This document shows, in pieces, positions 32,400-45,780 of a DNA stretch of 64,000 nt. The position numbers were made by a program, and so were the translations under genes. The first letter of the stretch is position 1, and every line of letters starts with the position of its first letter. The stretch is from Paenibacillus sp. 1781tsa1 (lineage in GTDB: Bacteria; Bacillota; Bacilli; Paenibacillales; Paenibacillaceae). Where the stretch lies: the NCBI RefSeq assembly GCF_024159265.1, contig NZ_JAMYWY010000001.1, forward strand, positions 930,001-994,000. The letters run 5' to 3'. The notes beneath the pieces are model-generated. The model was given only the letters and a program-made list of their open reading frames with translations. It did not search any database and was not told the DNA's origin.

Positions 32400-32429
32400 G
32401 GAGATACCGCGTGTCGGTATCTCCTTTAT
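32400..32429 (+). terminator. Terminator after the interrupted small gene
   Basis: GGAGATACC (32400-32408) pairs with GGTATCTCC (32416-32424), followed by TTTAT. Confidence 0.75.
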
Positions 32430-32549
32430 GCTTTATGGAAACACGCACCGAATTTATCCGGATAACATATGGTGTATTTTACCTTTTTGCTATATGATAA
32501 GTGTCGATTCATGTTGACGTTTTGTATCGAAAGATGCCATAAGCTCATG

Positions 32550-32582
32550 TACTAGAAAGTTAGAAAGTTAGAAAGTTAGAAG
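32550..32582. repeat. Short tandem repeat (8-bp unit)
   Basis: TAGAAAGT is repeated about three times in tandem with a fourth degenerate copy, about 50 bases before the start of the zinc-ribbon gene. A short tandem run in a promoter region can vary in length between strains. Confidence 0.7.
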
Positions 32583-32622
32583 GTAAGTATACATACGTTT
32601 CTTTTTTGATGGAGGGATTAAG

Positions 32623-33867
32623 ATGTATTGTCACATATGTGGGACCAAAAGTAGTCCTGGGGATAGTACGTGCAGAAAGTGTAACACAAAACTGAAAGAT
32701 GCAAGCTCCACAGAGGAACAGATCTGGGCGGAAACAGCCGTGGGTTTGGATAAAAAAACAGGGGAAACAGCCGAATTATTATCCCGGCAGCAACAGGCTG
32801 CACCCAGACAGGGCAACACCGGTCAAGGCCGCGCATTTAGTTGGATCATTCCACTGCTACTTGCAGCCGTGATGGGGGCTTTACTAACGTTCTACTACAA
32901 GCAGGAGATGGGTATTAATGCGGAGGTGAAATCTCTGCATCAACAGGCGGAACAGGCTGCACTAGAGGGGAAATATAAAGAGGCCCTTCAACTGCTGGAC
33001 AGTGCTCTAACGAAACGACCGAATTATGATGCACTAATACAGGATCGGCAAATTACGGCGAAGGCGTTCAACTTGATGAATCAGTTGGATGAGGCATCGA
33101 CAAGTCTGAAGACTGGAAAGCTGTCAGCAGGAGATAAGACCATTCAGGCTGTAGCCAAAACACTGATGGAGCGGGAAGAACCTGTTTTCTCCAAAGTGCG
33201 TGCCGTGTTAAATAACAGAAAGGTAACGCTGGCCGTATTGAAGGTGAAAAAGGAAATCGACAGTTTGACAACAATAGAGGCACTAGCCGAGAAGTTGGAT
33301 ACCGTATCAAACTTGAAAGGTAAGGAAGCTGAAACGGTAGAGAAGCAAATTGTCGACAAGCTCGCAAGCATAAGTTATAAAGAGGCGGAACAGCAAGTAA
33401 AGCAAAAGAATTTCACAACTGCTTTACAAACGGTCGACCAGGGGTTGTCTTATGCGCCGGAAAATGAAAAACTGACTTCGTATCGTGAACGGGTGCTCAG
33501 TGAAAAAAAGGCATTTGAAAAAGCGGAAGCGGATCGCATTCAACTGGCAGAGCAACAGGCTGCAGAAGAAGATTTGATGAATCGAACGGCGGCAGTGAGT
33601 GTCGTGAATGTTGTTGCAACGCTTGATATGTACGGGGATCTCTATATTAGCGGTTCATTAATCAATAACGCAACTCGTCCAATCTCTTCCGTCACAGTTT
33701 TGATTGATATTTATGATATAGACGGTGTATACCTGGGCCAAACTTATGCAGATGTGTATCCAAGCTGGCTGGATGTGGGGGAAGAAGGTTTCTTTGAAAC
33801 CTATTATTATGGTGTGTACGAGGAAGCGGAAATCTCTGTTGTGAATGCAACGTGGTATCTCGAATAG
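32623..33867 (+). CDS. Zinc-ribbon membrane protein with TPR-like and FxLYD-like domains
   Basis: A 414-residue protein. A zinc ribbon (CHICGTKSSPGDSTCRKC, residues 3-20) is followed by a polar linker, a single membrane helix (about 72-88) and a long helical extracytoplasmic part with TPR-like repeats (ALEGKYKEALQLLDSALTKRPNY, KNFTTALQTVDQGLSYAPE). The C-terminal 90 residues form a beta domain (LYISGSLINNATRPISSVTVLIDIYD) like the FxLYD domain. The zinc ribbon would be cytoplasmic. The HtrA-like protease gene begins 15 bases after its stop, so the pair probably works together in envelope quality control or signalling. Confidence 0.8.
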   Translation: MYCHICGTKSSPGDSTCRKCNTKLKDASSTEEQIWAETAVGLDKKTGETAELLSRQQQAAPRQGNTGQGRAFSWIIPLLLAAVMGALLTFYYKQEMGINAEVKSLHQQAEQAALEGKYKEALQLLDSALTKRPNYDALIQDRQITAKAFNLMNQLDEASTSLKTGKLSAGDKTIQAVAKTLMEREEPVFSKVRAVLNNRKVTLAVLKVKKEIDSLTTIEALAEKLDTVSNLKGKEAETVEKQIVDKLASISYKEAEQQVKQKNFTTALQTVDQGLSYAPENEKLTSYRERVLSEKKAFEKAEADRIQLAEQQAAEEDLMNRTAAVSVVNVVATLDMYGDLYISGSLINNATRPISSVTVLIDIYDIDGVYLGQTYADVYPSWLDVGEEGFFETYYYGVYEEAEISVVNATWYLE

Positions 33868-33881
33868 GAGGACAGGTTGGA

Positions 33882-35030
33882 ATGGCCAAACGAACATGGA
33901 GTACGATCATAGCCAGTGCCATTATCATTGGGGCTGGAGCAGGAGGCGTGTTCTGGATACACGAGCATTCAGCAGATCAGTTGCAGGATGGGCCCAGACT
34001 TGCAGTTGTTGCCGTGAAGGAAACGGAAAACGCGGCAGCCACGACAGCTTCCAAGCAACCCGTGAAGAAGACACGCAAACAAATAATTGAAGAAAGTCAG
34101 AAGAAAGTAGTTACAATTGAGAGCAGCAACGGATTGGGCTCTGGCTTTCTCTACAATGATCTGGGAGATGTCGTAACCAATGCGCATGTGGTAGAGGGTG
34201 CGAAGGAAGTAACCATTCGGACTTTGAACCATGAAAAATATAAAGGAACCGTAATCGGAATCGGGGAAGAAACAGATATTGCTGTCGTTCGAGTACCTGA
34301 ATTGAAAAAGGTGAAACCTCTGGCTATCGCCAAATCTAAAGCCGAGACTGGAGATGAAATCCTAGCTCTGGGAAGCCCGCTGGGATTAGAGAACACGGTA
34401 ACTACAGGCATTATCAGCGGTGTTGGACGCAGCTTCGAAATTGCGCCTTACATTTACAGCAATCTATATCAGATCTCGGCGCCGATTACCCATGGCAACA
34501 GTGGTGGACCTTTAATCAACGCAGAGACGGGCGAAGTGCTTGGTATTAACTCAGCCGTTGTGGAACAGGAGGGCGGGATCGGATTCAGTATCCCTATCAC
34601 CAGCGTGCTGAAGCAGGTGCAAGCCTGGTCCAAGAAGCCATCCAGCACAACGGCGGTTCAGACGGCGGGGGGGATTGGATCGGAATCGACCTCTGCTTCT
34701 GCGGAAGCAGAAGGGCTGGTGACCGAGTTTTACAACAGTCTGAATCTAAGTGACTATGTTACAGCTTATGCGTTGCTCGGAAGTGAATGGCAGAGCGGCA
34801 CAAGTTATGCCAAGTTTCGTGAGGGTTACCTCAATACCAGTTATGTGACGATTGGAGAGGTCTCTTCTATAGACAAGGGCAATGACGGAATGGAAGTGAC
34901 TGCAGTGATTACAGCCGATGAACGCAGAGATGGCGAATATGTAACGACGAAGTATAAGGTTACCTATCAGGTTGCTTCTGAGAATGGTCAATTGAAAATA
35001 TTGCATGGTAAAGGTAAGAAAATAACATAA
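33882..35030 (+). CDS. HtrA/DegP-like trypsin-type serine protease without PDZ domain
   Basis: A 382-residue protein anchored by one N-terminal helix (residues 5-25) with a linker rich in Ala, Thr and Lys. The protease domain shows GSGFLYNDLGDVVTNAHVV (catalytic His near 101), GEETDIAVVRV (Asp near 131) and ITHGNSGGPLINAETG (Ser near 207). Instead of the usual PDZ domain, the C-terminal 110 residues (AEGLVTEFYNSLNLSDYVTAYALL) look like an NTF2-like fold. It acts outside the membrane. It forms an operon with the upstream zinc-ribbon protein. ATG 33882 follows TAGGAGG. Confidence 0.9.
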   Translation: MAKRTWSTIIASAIIIGAGAGGVFWIHEHSADQLQDGPRLAVVAVKETENAAATTASKQPVKKTRKQIIEESQKKVVTIESSNGLGSGFLYNDLGDVVTNAHVVEGAKEVTIRTLNHEKYKGTVIGIGEETDIAVVRVPELKKVKPLAIAKSKAETGDEILALGSPLGLENTVTTGIISGVGRSFEIAPYIYSNLYQISAPITHGNSGGPLINAETGEVLGINSAVVEQEGGIGFSIPITSVLKQVQAWSKKPSSTTAVQTAGGIGSESTSASAEAEGLVTEFYNSLNLSDYVTAYALLGSEWQSGTSYAKFREGYLNTSYVTIGEVSSIDKGNDGMEVTAVITADERRDGEYVTTKYKVTYQVASENGQLKILHGKGKKIT

Positions 35031-35040
35031 AATAAATCAA

Positions 35041-35077
35041 AAAGGAGAGTTGGCTTATGTGCCAAGTCTCCTTTTTC
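35041..35077 (+). terminator. Terminator of the zinc-ribbon/HtrA operon
   Basis: AAAAGGAGAGTTGGC pairs with GCCAAGTCTCCTTTT with one mismatch; T-run follows. Confidence 0.85.
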
Positions 35078-35149
35078 ATTGCTTATATTCAATGCATCTG
35101 TTAAAATACAGAACGAATGTTCAGTATGCATGAGACGGAGTGAAATGGA

Positions 35150-35755
35150 ATGAATATGAATAAAAAGCAACTTCAAACCGAGCAGACCAAGAAAAAACTT
35201 GCGGATGCTTCCAAAGCCCTTTTTGTACAAAAAGGCTACAAAGCAACGTCTATTGAGGATATTGTAGCTGCGACGGGCAGCAGCAAAGGCAATATATATT
35301 ACCATTTTAAAAGCAAAGAAGGCCTGTTCCTCTATCTAATCGATGAGTGGGATCGGGAGTGGGAAGAGAGTTGGGCGGCCAAAGAACATCTCTATCGCAC
35401 CTCCACGGAGAAGATTTATGGTTTGGCTGAACAACTCGTCATGGATGATATGAATCACCCACTGACGAAAGCGGCTGATGAGTTCTTCACAGGGGAAAAG
35501 AAAGAAAATGATATTGAGGAGCGGATCTCCTTAATGTTTGAGCGGCATCTACAATTCAACAAACAAATGATAGAACAAGGGATTGAGAGTGGTGAGTTCA
35601 AAGCAGACAATGTAGATCATCTCGCACTGATCTTGGAAAGTACCATTATTGGTCTAAGTCAGATGTCACGGGGCATGGAGCCTGAACAGGCTCTTGCGTT
35701 ATACCGCCAGGCTGCCAGTGTATTCTTGCACGGGATTGCAAAAGATAAAGCTTAA
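35150..35755 (+). CDS. TetR/AcrR family regulator of the adjacent MFS pump
   Basis: A 201-residue regulator. The HTH is TKKKLADASKALFVQKGYKATSIEDIVAATGSSKGNIYYHFKSKEGLF (residues about 12-58), a very typical TetR domain. The C-terminal domain has an all-helical ligand pocket. The MFS transporter gene starts 32 bases after its stop, so the pair is a classic repressor-pump operon. ATG 35150 (or 35156) follows GGAGTGAAATGG. Confidence 0.92.
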   Translation: MNMNKKQLQTEQTKKKLADASKALFVQKGYKATSIEDIVAATGSSKGNIYYHFKSKEGLFLYLIDEWDREWEESWAAKEHLYRTSTEKIYGLAEQLVMDDMNHPLTKAADEFFTGEKKENDIEERISLMFERHLQFNKQMIEQGIESGEFKADNVDHLALILESTIIGLSQMSRGMEPEQALALYRQAASVFLHGIAKDKA

Positions 35756-35787
35756 GCAACATTTTGACAACTACGGAGGATGGAATC

Positions 35788-37008
35788 ATGGCATTACTAA
35801 CACGGAACAGGGGCGCACTGCTGCTGTTAATGTTTAATATTTTTCTTGTTTTTACGGGTATTGGTCTGGTTGTGCCGATCATGCCTGCGTATATGGATCT
35901 TCTCCATATCACCGGATTCACAGTTGGATTGCTGGTCGCGGCATTCTCCTTCACACAGTTTCTGTTCTCCCCGCTAGCGGGTCGTTGGTCGGATACGTGG
36001 GGACGTAAAAAAATTATCGTTGGCGGTATGCTAATCTTTGCCGTATCGGAGTTTATGTTTGGTGTGGTTAATGCACCGGTGCTGCTCTTCGCAGCCCGTA
36101 TGCTTGGTGGGATTGGAGCAGCGATGATCTTCCCGGCAGTTATGGCATACACTGCGGATATTACTACGGAGGAAGAACGCGGCAAAGGTATGGGCTTGAT
36201 TAATGCAGCCATTACAACCGGATTTATCATCGGACCGGGAATTGGTGGATACATTGCTGACTTTGGCATTCGAATTCCGTTCTACGCCGCAGGGGTTGCC
36301 GGTTTGCTCGCATCCATCATTACATTAATTATTTTGCCTGAATCTACCCGAAGCACAGGAGAACAAAGTAAACCTGCGGCTGGCGAGGCGAATGTCAAAG
36401 CTCCGGGTATGATATCTCAATTACTGAATTCGTACCGTGAACCCTACTTCTTTAGCTTGATTATTGTGTTTGTTATGGCATTTGGTCTGGCGAACTATGA
36501 GACCGTATTTTCACTGTTTGTGGATCACAAGTTTGGTTTCACCACGAAAGACATTGCATTCATTATTACATTTGGTTCCATCGCGGGTGCGGTTGTGCAA
36601 GTATCCCTGATCGGTTGGTTGCTTAATCGGTTTGGTGAAAAGATGGTCATTTCGGTCTGTCTGTTATTTGTAGCCGTATTTGTACTATTGACCTTGTTTG
36701 TGCACACGTACTGGCTCATTCTTGTCGTAACGTTTATCGTCTTTCTGGGGATGGATATTTTGCGTCCGGCAATCAGCACACAGATGTCCAAACTTGCACA
36801 AGAACAACAGGGCTTTGTGGCTGGATTGAACTCGGCGTATACCAGTTTGGGGAATATCGCAGGTCCGATCGTAGCTGGAGCACTGTTCGATGTGAATATT
36901 AACTATCCTTATGTTTCAGCAGCTGCCGTCCTGGCGATCTGTTTCCTGTTATCCCTACGGGTACTCCGAGGAGGCAAAACGGTGAAACAACCGAAGGCTG
37001 AGATGTAA
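35788..37008 (+). CDS. MFS transporter, drug:H+ antiporter (DHA1, NorA/Bmr/TetA-like)
   Basis: A 406-residue protein with twelve membrane segments. Motif C-like GIGLVVPIMPAYM in TM1, motif A GRWSDTWGRKK between TM2 and TM3, and RMLGGIGAAMIFPAVMAYTADIT in TM4 mark the 12-TM DHA1 family. FIIGPGIGGYIADFG in TM5 is the antiporter motif. It should expel hydrophobic or cationic compounds with the proton gradient. Co-operonic with the TetR gene upstream. ATG 35788 follows CGGAGGATGG. Confidence 0.9.
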   Translation: MALLTRNRGALLLLMFNIFLVFTGIGLVVPIMPAYMDLLHITGFTVGLLVAAFSFTQFLFSPLAGRWSDTWGRKKIIVGGMLIFAVSEFMFGVVNAPVLLFAARMLGGIGAAMIFPAVMAYTADITTEEERGKGMGLINAAITTGFIIGPGIGGYIADFGIRIPFYAAGVAGLLASIITLIILPESTRSTGEQSKPAAGEANVKAPGMISQLLNSYREPYFFSLIIVFVMAFGLANYETVFSLFVDHKFGFTTKDIAFIITFGSIAGAVVQVSLIGWLLNRFGEKMVISVCLLFVAVFVLLTLFVHTYWLILVVTFIVFLGMDILRPAISTQMSKLAQEQQGFVAGLNSAYTSLGNIAGPIVAGALFDVNINYPYVSAAAVLAICFLLSLRVLRGGKTVKQPKAEM

Positions 37009-37145
37009 TTGTACGGAAAAGACGTAGTAGCATCGTTTTTTGGTATAATAAGAAATGCTGGAAGTGAATTAGATGGGCTGGGTTGCATAATAAGTTACCG
37101 AGGACGGTCATTTTTAAGCATATACAGGATTATTGGAGTGATAAC

Positions 37146-37313
37146 ATGAGCAAAGCAAAAGGAAAAGGCGGCACCGGCCGTGGCACGGGTAAAAAAGGCT
37201 GGAACCGTTGGCAAGCCGCTGCTAACCGGGCAAAGAGTACCCCGAAGCCTTATAAAAGTAAAGGTACGAAGAAGAAGGACGATACCGAAACTTCAAGTGG
37301 CAAGCCCGAGTAA
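37146..37313 (+). CDS. Small Gly/Lys-rich basic protein (55 aa)
   Basis: A 55-residue protein starting MSKAKGKGGTGRGTGKKGWNRW, with a central QAAANRAKSTPKPYKSKGTKKK and an acidic end. It is unfolded-looking, very basic and could bind nucleic acid. I do not recognise a family. TTGGAGTG lies seven bases before ATG 37146 and a stem-loop follows the stop, which supports a real gene. Confidence 0.6.
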   Translation: MSKAKGKGGTGRGTGKKGWNRWQAAANRAKSTPKPYKSKGTKKKDDTETSSGKPE

Positions 37314-37335
37314 GTGTGGCTTGACGATGCCAGAG

Positions 37336-37371
37336 GAGAGAGCTGCCTGACTAACGGGTGGGTCTCTTTTT
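37336..37371 (+). terminator. Probable terminator after the small basic gene
   Basis: AGAGAGCTGCC pairs imperfectly with GGGTGGGTCTCT and is followed by TTTTTG. Confidence 0.5.
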
Positions 37372-37394
37372 GTTTGGAGATATAAAAAATTAAA

Positions 37395-37458
37395 TTGACA
37401 GTAGTGTAGATCTGGTAATAATATAGAGCTTACGCAAATTAGATGGTAGTGCTACTAT
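37395..37458 (+). promoter_or_regulatory. Promoter and MarR-type operator
   Basis: TTGACA (37395-37400) and TAATAT (37419-37424) with an 18-base spacer. The inverted repeat ATGGTAG-TG-CTACTAT (37443-37458, 6 of 7 pairs) lies between the start point and the ribosome binding site, as expected for MarR autoregulation. Confidence 0.6.
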
Positions 37459-37478
37459 ATGGAGGGAGGAGCATCAGC

Positions 37479-37910
37479 ATGCCTGTAAATATGGATGAAA
37501 ATCCACTTGGACTGATTCTGTCACGTACGTATCTGGCATATAAAAAAACAACAACCAGAAATCTGAGTGAGCAGGATATTACTCCGGAACAATTTGCAGT
37601 TCTGAATGAATTGAGCAAGGCTGGAAGCCATATATCACAGAAGAAACTGGCTGAATTAACAGTTCGGGACCAGACAACTGTGGGGAAAATTATAGACAAG
37701 TTGATTCGCAAAGGTCTGGTGACGAGGGAAGAAGATCCACAGGACCGGAGAGCAGTTTTGCTTTGTTTGACGGCGGAAGGACTGGAGATGAATAACGTTC
37801 TGACACCAAAGGCAAAACAGCAAGAGCAAGAGGCACTCGCCGAATGTTCCCCTGAAGAGCTTGGAGCATTCATGAATGTGATGAATCGCATCTATGAGAA
37901 GATGAAATAA
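37479..37910 (+). CDS. MarR family transcriptional regulator
   Basis: A 143-residue winged-helix protein. LSEQDITPEQFAVLNELSKAG is helix 2 onward, SQKKLAELTVRDQTTVGKIIDKLIRKGLVTREEDPQDRRAVLLCLTAEG is the HTH and wing with the family DxRxxxxxLT signature. No redox cysteines like OhrR are evident, though a single Cys lies in the wing. It probably represses itself and the YhgE-type gene that follows 80 bases downstream. ATG 37479 follows GGAGGGAGGAG. Confidence 0.92.
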   Translation: MPVNMDENPLGLILSRTYLAYKKTTTRNLSEQDITPEQFAVLNELSKAGSHISQKKLAELTVRDQTTVGKIIDKLIRKGLVTREEDPQDRRAVLLCLTAEGLEMNNVLTPKAKQQEQEALAECSPEELGAFMNVMNRIYEKMK

Positions 37911-37916
37911 ATTTTT

Positions 37917-37945
37917 TTGACCTAATATGTGCATGTGCATATATA
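37917..37945 (+). promoter_or_regulatory. Promoter of the YhgE/DUF3533-type gene
   Basis: TTGACC (37917-37922) and TATATA (37940-37945) with a 17-base spacer. The spacer contains the direct repeat ATGTGC-ATGTGC, a possible regulator site. Confidence 0.55.
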
Positions 37946-37990
37946 TGTAGTGCAATTATTTTGATTTTAACTAATGGGAGTCGTGAACGA

Positions 37991-39166
37991 ATGAAAAGCT
38001 TCAAAGATTTTCTTAAAGTGCCACAGACAAAAATCGGGTTGGTATTCTCATTGATTGTTCCACTGTTATTTGTTGTGATCTGGATGACGGGTTATCATCA
38101 AGCCACGGAGAGAGTAGATCAACTTCAAGTTGCTTTGGTGAACGAAGATGGGACGCAAGGTACAGAGGTACAGAAGCAGATTGAATCGCTCGCGCCTTTC
38201 CATGTCAATGTGCTGAATTCTTCACAGGAAGCCGAGAAAGAGATGAATGCAGGTAACTATGCGATGGTTATTGTTATTCCGGAAGGATTCACTGACCAGA
38301 TTGAAGGCGGTACAGAGGCGAGTTTGTCCTTCTATATTAATCAGGGAAATGCTGATGTAGCCAAATCCATTGTGGAACACGCAGCGACTGGAATGACTGC
38401 ACAAATGGGTCAAGGGATTTTGGAGTCCAAGGTTCAAGTGACCCTTAACCAGGATACTATTAACAACGATGAGCTGAGTGCAGCTATCGGACAAGCGATG
38501 GCAAAGATGAATGAAGGGCCTGTGAAGGCTGAAATTAATAAAACGAACAGTGTAAGTGATTTTGCTACATCGATGCTTCCTATGATCCTGGGTTTTATCA
38601 CCTACATTGCTGCGATGACTATGAACATTCAGTTCAATATTACGTCAAATATCATGAAGCGTACCCATTCCAAGTGGGAAATCTTCTGGGGACGGCAAAT
38701 GCTGTTATTGTGTATAGCTGTGATTGTTCCCCTGATTGTAGATACAGTGGCTCTTCAGTTCACGGATGTGGCGAGCTCCTTCGGCGCGTTGTATCTGTAT
38801 CATGTGCTGGTGAGTCTGGCTTGTATCTGTTTTACACAGATGAGTTTTGCCCTGTTTGGCAATGCAGGTCCTCTATTTAATGTAGCGATGGTTCCACTCC
38901 AGTTGATGACAGCAGGAAATATCATTCCAGCCGAGATGCTGGCGCCATTTTACCGTCATATTGGAAACTTTCTGCCCGCCTCCAATGGAGTACAGGGATT
39001 TATGCGTTTGATCTATAGTGGGGAAGCTGTGGGTGGATTCATGATTCATCTTCTGCTGATCGCGGTTATAACGTGGGGAATTACGCTTCTACGAGTTGGC
39101 ATGCAAAAAGCTGGTAATGGACAAATGACGATGACGCCTCCAGCATCAGCACAGGCACAACATTAA
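37991..39166 (+). CDS. YhgE/Pip-like membrane protein (DUF3533/ABC-2 type)
   Basis: A 391-residue protein with one N-terminal membrane helix, a soluble extracytoplasmic domain of about 170 residues (LQVALVNEDGTQGTEVQKQI, MVIVIPEGFTDQIEGG) and five C-terminal membrane segments. This is the layout of ABC-2/YhgE/Pip and DUF3533 proteins, which are linked to export or phage reception, and the combination with an adjacent MarR gene suggests a drug-responsive exporter. No ATPase is next to it. ATG 37991 follows TGGGAG. Confidence 0.8.
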   Translation: MKSFKDFLKVPQTKIGLVFSLIVPLLFVVIWMTGYHQATERVDQLQVALVNEDGTQGTEVQKQIESLAPFHVNVLNSSQEAEKEMNAGNYAMVIVIPEGFTDQIEGGTEASLSFYINQGNADVAKSIVEHAATGMTAQMGQGILESKVQVTLNQDTINNDELSAAIGQAMAKMNEGPVKAEINKTNSVSDFATSMLPMILGFITYIAAMTMNIQFNITSNIMKRTHSKWEIFWGRQMLLLCIAVIVPLIVDTVALQFTDVASSFGALYLYHVLVSLACICFTQMSFALFGNAGPLFNVAMVPLQLMTAGNIIPAEMLAPFYRHIGNFLPASNGVQGFMRLIYSGEAVGGFMIHLLLIAVITWGITLLRVGMQKAGNGQMTMTPPASAQAQH

Positions 39167-39194
39167 GAGTTTCCTTCTATATATAATGTAATAA

Positions 39195-39249
39195 CACACA
39201 AGAAAGTGGTTCACGTATAGTTATATGCGTGCATCACTTTTTTTGTGTA
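39195..39249 (+). terminator. Terminator before the rrn operon
   Basis: ACACAA / TTGTGT outer stem, AAAGTG / CACTTT inner stem and CACG/CGTG pairs near the loop, followed by a T run. Confidence 0.75.
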
Positions 39250-39864
39250 TCTTCTATAATACCTCTACTTATGCTCGTGGTAACTTACAGTGCCTCCGAG
39301 TAATCTTGCATGACCTTGATAAAAGGACAACCTAAATTGAGCATATTAGCATATTAATGAAGCTAAAATATATCCTAGAATATCTAATCCTATTAGTTCT
39401 AAAAACAATTAGACATGTATTACGTTGTATGAATGGACTTAGACTATAAAACTATACAACTGAGATAGATGAGAGCAACGCAGTGAAAGTAGTTGATTTG
39501 TAGTAAATGAATTTAATTAAATTAAGTGTTGTAATTAATATCTGTACGTGATATATTATTAATCCGGCCAAGAAAACACAGTTTACACGGTGCGGCAAGC
39601 GAATGAAATAAGCTTCGAAAGAAACTTAAAAAAAAGAGCTTGCAAAGTTGGTTCGGACATGATATTATATAAGAGTTGCTGAAGAGAAAGTCATTCGGTA
39701 GCGAAACAAGTTTGATCTTTGAAAACTGAACAACGAGTGAGTAAACATTCTGCTTGCAGAATGAACGCGAAAGTTTGAAACAAGCCTTGGCTTGAATCGA
39801 CTGGAGCACAAATGAGATTTTAATCTCGTCAGATTCAAAATGAGCTTATCGCTCTTTTCAATAC
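39250..39864 (+). promoter_or_regulatory. rRNA operon promoter and leader
   Basis: A strong promoter, TTGCAA (39640-39645), 17-base spacer, TATTAT (39663-39668), lies about 195 bases before the 16S gene. The leader contains a boxA-like antitermination sequence TGATCTTTGAAAACTG near 39712, which recurs in the 16S-23S spacer (TTCTTTGAAAACT near 41540). The upstream 390 bases are AT-rich without a gene, suitable as UP-element DNA. Confidence 0.8.
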
Positions 39865-41420
<1,556 letters not shown>

Positions 41421-41725
41421 TGGAGAATCGTTTCCTGTAACGGAAACATTCAAATACGCAGCTTAGCTGCAAACCACTCACTCGTTGCTCAGTTTTGAGA
41501 GCTCAAACTCTCAAACAGCTTGCTTTTGCATGGAGCTTGTTCTTTGAAAACTAGATATCGAAACGAAAGTAAATGCGAATTAGAACATTCCTTTTTAGCT
41601 GAACTTGTGTATAACAAGTTTAATAAATTGGTACTTAATTGCTTTTGCGATGGTATTGGATGGGAGTGACTTTTGGCTTTGCGCAAGCAAAACAAGGGAA
41701 GCGAGCAGTCAAAACCGGAGCAATA
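41421..41725 (+). other. 16S-23S internal transcribed spacer without tRNA
   Basis: About 305 bases holding boxA and processing-stem segments. I see no tRNA Ile or Ala cloverleaf, so this operon is of the tRNA-less type. Confidence 0.8.
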
Positions 41726-44774
<3,049 letters not shown>

Positions 44775-44853
44775 TTTGCAAGTTCAATTCGCACACTTTC
44801 GTTTCGAATCTAGTTTTCAGAGAACGATCTCTGAAAAGAAAGCTTAGCTATGC

Positions 44854-44971
44854 GTTTGGTGGCGATGGCGGAGGGGTTCCACACGTACCCATCCCGAACA
44901 CGACCGTTAAGCCCTCTAGCGCCGATGGTACTTGGACCGCAGGGTCCTGGGAGAGTAGGACGCCGCCAAGC
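44854..44971 (+). rRNA. rrf: 5S ribosomal RNA
   Basis: About 117 bases from GTTTGGTGGCGATGGCGGAGG to GACGCCGCCAAGC. The terminal helix TTTGGTGGCG/CGCCGCCAAG and the loop C sequence CCCATCCCGAACACG are intact. Confidence 0.95.
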
Positions 44972-44976
44972 AATCG

Positions 44977-45014
44977 AAAGACACACTTGATGATATCGAG
45001 TGTGTCTTTTTTGT
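44977..45014 (+). terminator. Terminator of the rrn operon
   Basis: AAAGACACACT (44977-44987) pairs with AGTGTGTCTTT (44999-45009), followed by T residues. Confidence 0.92.
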
Positions 45015-45087
45015 TTTAATGTAATTCATTCGTTCAGATTTGACTTGTTATATACATAAAATACTGGCATTCCAATCCTTAAAGCTG

Positions 45088-45096
45088 TGATACAAT
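45088..45096 (+). promoter_or_regulatory. Extended -10 promoter of dgk-dck
   Basis: TG-A-TACAAT (45088-45096) is an extended -10 box about 50 bases before the dgk start. The -35 region is poor. Confidence 0.5.
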
Positions 45097-45147
45097 AGGT
45101 GAGGTCTATATAGAAAACGGAAACACGCATAAGTACGAGGAGGAACA

Positions 45148-45780
45148 GTGAACACGATGAAATCAGCCCCGTTTATTGCCGTGGAAGGTCCGATTGGAGC
45201 GGGGAAAACAACGCTGGCAACGATGCTTTCCCATGAATTGAATCTTCCGTTAGTTAAAGAAATTGTAGAAGAGAATCCATTTTTGGCTTCCTTTTATCAG
45301 GATATCGACGAGTGGAGCTTCCAATTGGAAATGTTCTTTCTGTGTAATCGGTTTAAACAATTGGAAGACACGGGTGCTCATTATGTAGAGCAGAATACCC
45401 CAGTCATTTCGGACTACCATATTTATAAAAATATGATTTTTGCCGATCGTACCTTAAAAGGAACGAAACGGGATAAATACCGTCAAATCTATCATCTGTT
45501 AACAGATGATCTGCCAAAGCCCAATCTGGTGCTTTATATTGAAGCTGAACTCGATACGTTGATGTACCGCATTAACAAGCGTGGACGCTCATTTGAGCAG
45601 GACATGGACCCGGCATATATGGAACAACTGATTGCTGATTACAAAACAGGTATGGACTATCTTGCGAATAGCTCAAATCCGCCAGTAATCATTAAGGTCA
45701 ATGCAGAGCAACTCGACTTTGTGGAACATCCTGAACACTTCAGGCAAATTGTTAATCAGGTAAAGGAGTATATTATATGA
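45148..45780 (+). CDS. dgk: Deoxyguanosine kinase
   Basis: A 210-residue deoxynucleoside kinase close to B. subtilis Dgk (YaaG). FIAVEGPIGAGKTTLATML is the P-loop; EIVEENPFLASFYQD, WSFQLEMFFLCNRFKQLED and VISDYHIYKN (the DRS/DYH region) form the nucleoside site; KRGRSFEQ is the lid with arginines. It salvages deoxyguanosine for DNA synthesis in the cytoplasm. GTG 45148 lies four bases from AGGAGG, ATG 45157 thirteen; either may start the protein. The dck start codon overlaps its stop. Confidence 0.93.
   Translation: MNTMKSAPFIAVEGPIGAGKTTLATMLSHELNLPLVKEIVEENPFLASFYQDIDEWSFQLEMFFLCNRFKQLEDTGAHYVEQNTPVISDYHIYKNMIFADRTLKGTKRDKYRQIYHLLTDDLPKPNLVLYIEAELDTLMYRINKRGRSFEQDMDPAYMEQLIADYKTGMDYLANSSNPPVIIKVNAEQLDFVEHPEHFRQIVNQVKEYII

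Noticed and set aside
32218..32517. 99-codon frame starting MSTRRKKAKQ
   Set aside because: It runs through the terminator at 32400-32424 and out of the frame that reads like protein; the ATG 32211 frame with an internal stop is more natural.
41421..41725. tRNA genes in the 16S-23S spacer
   Set aside because: No acceptor stem, T-loop GGTTCGAATCC or CCA-like end was found.
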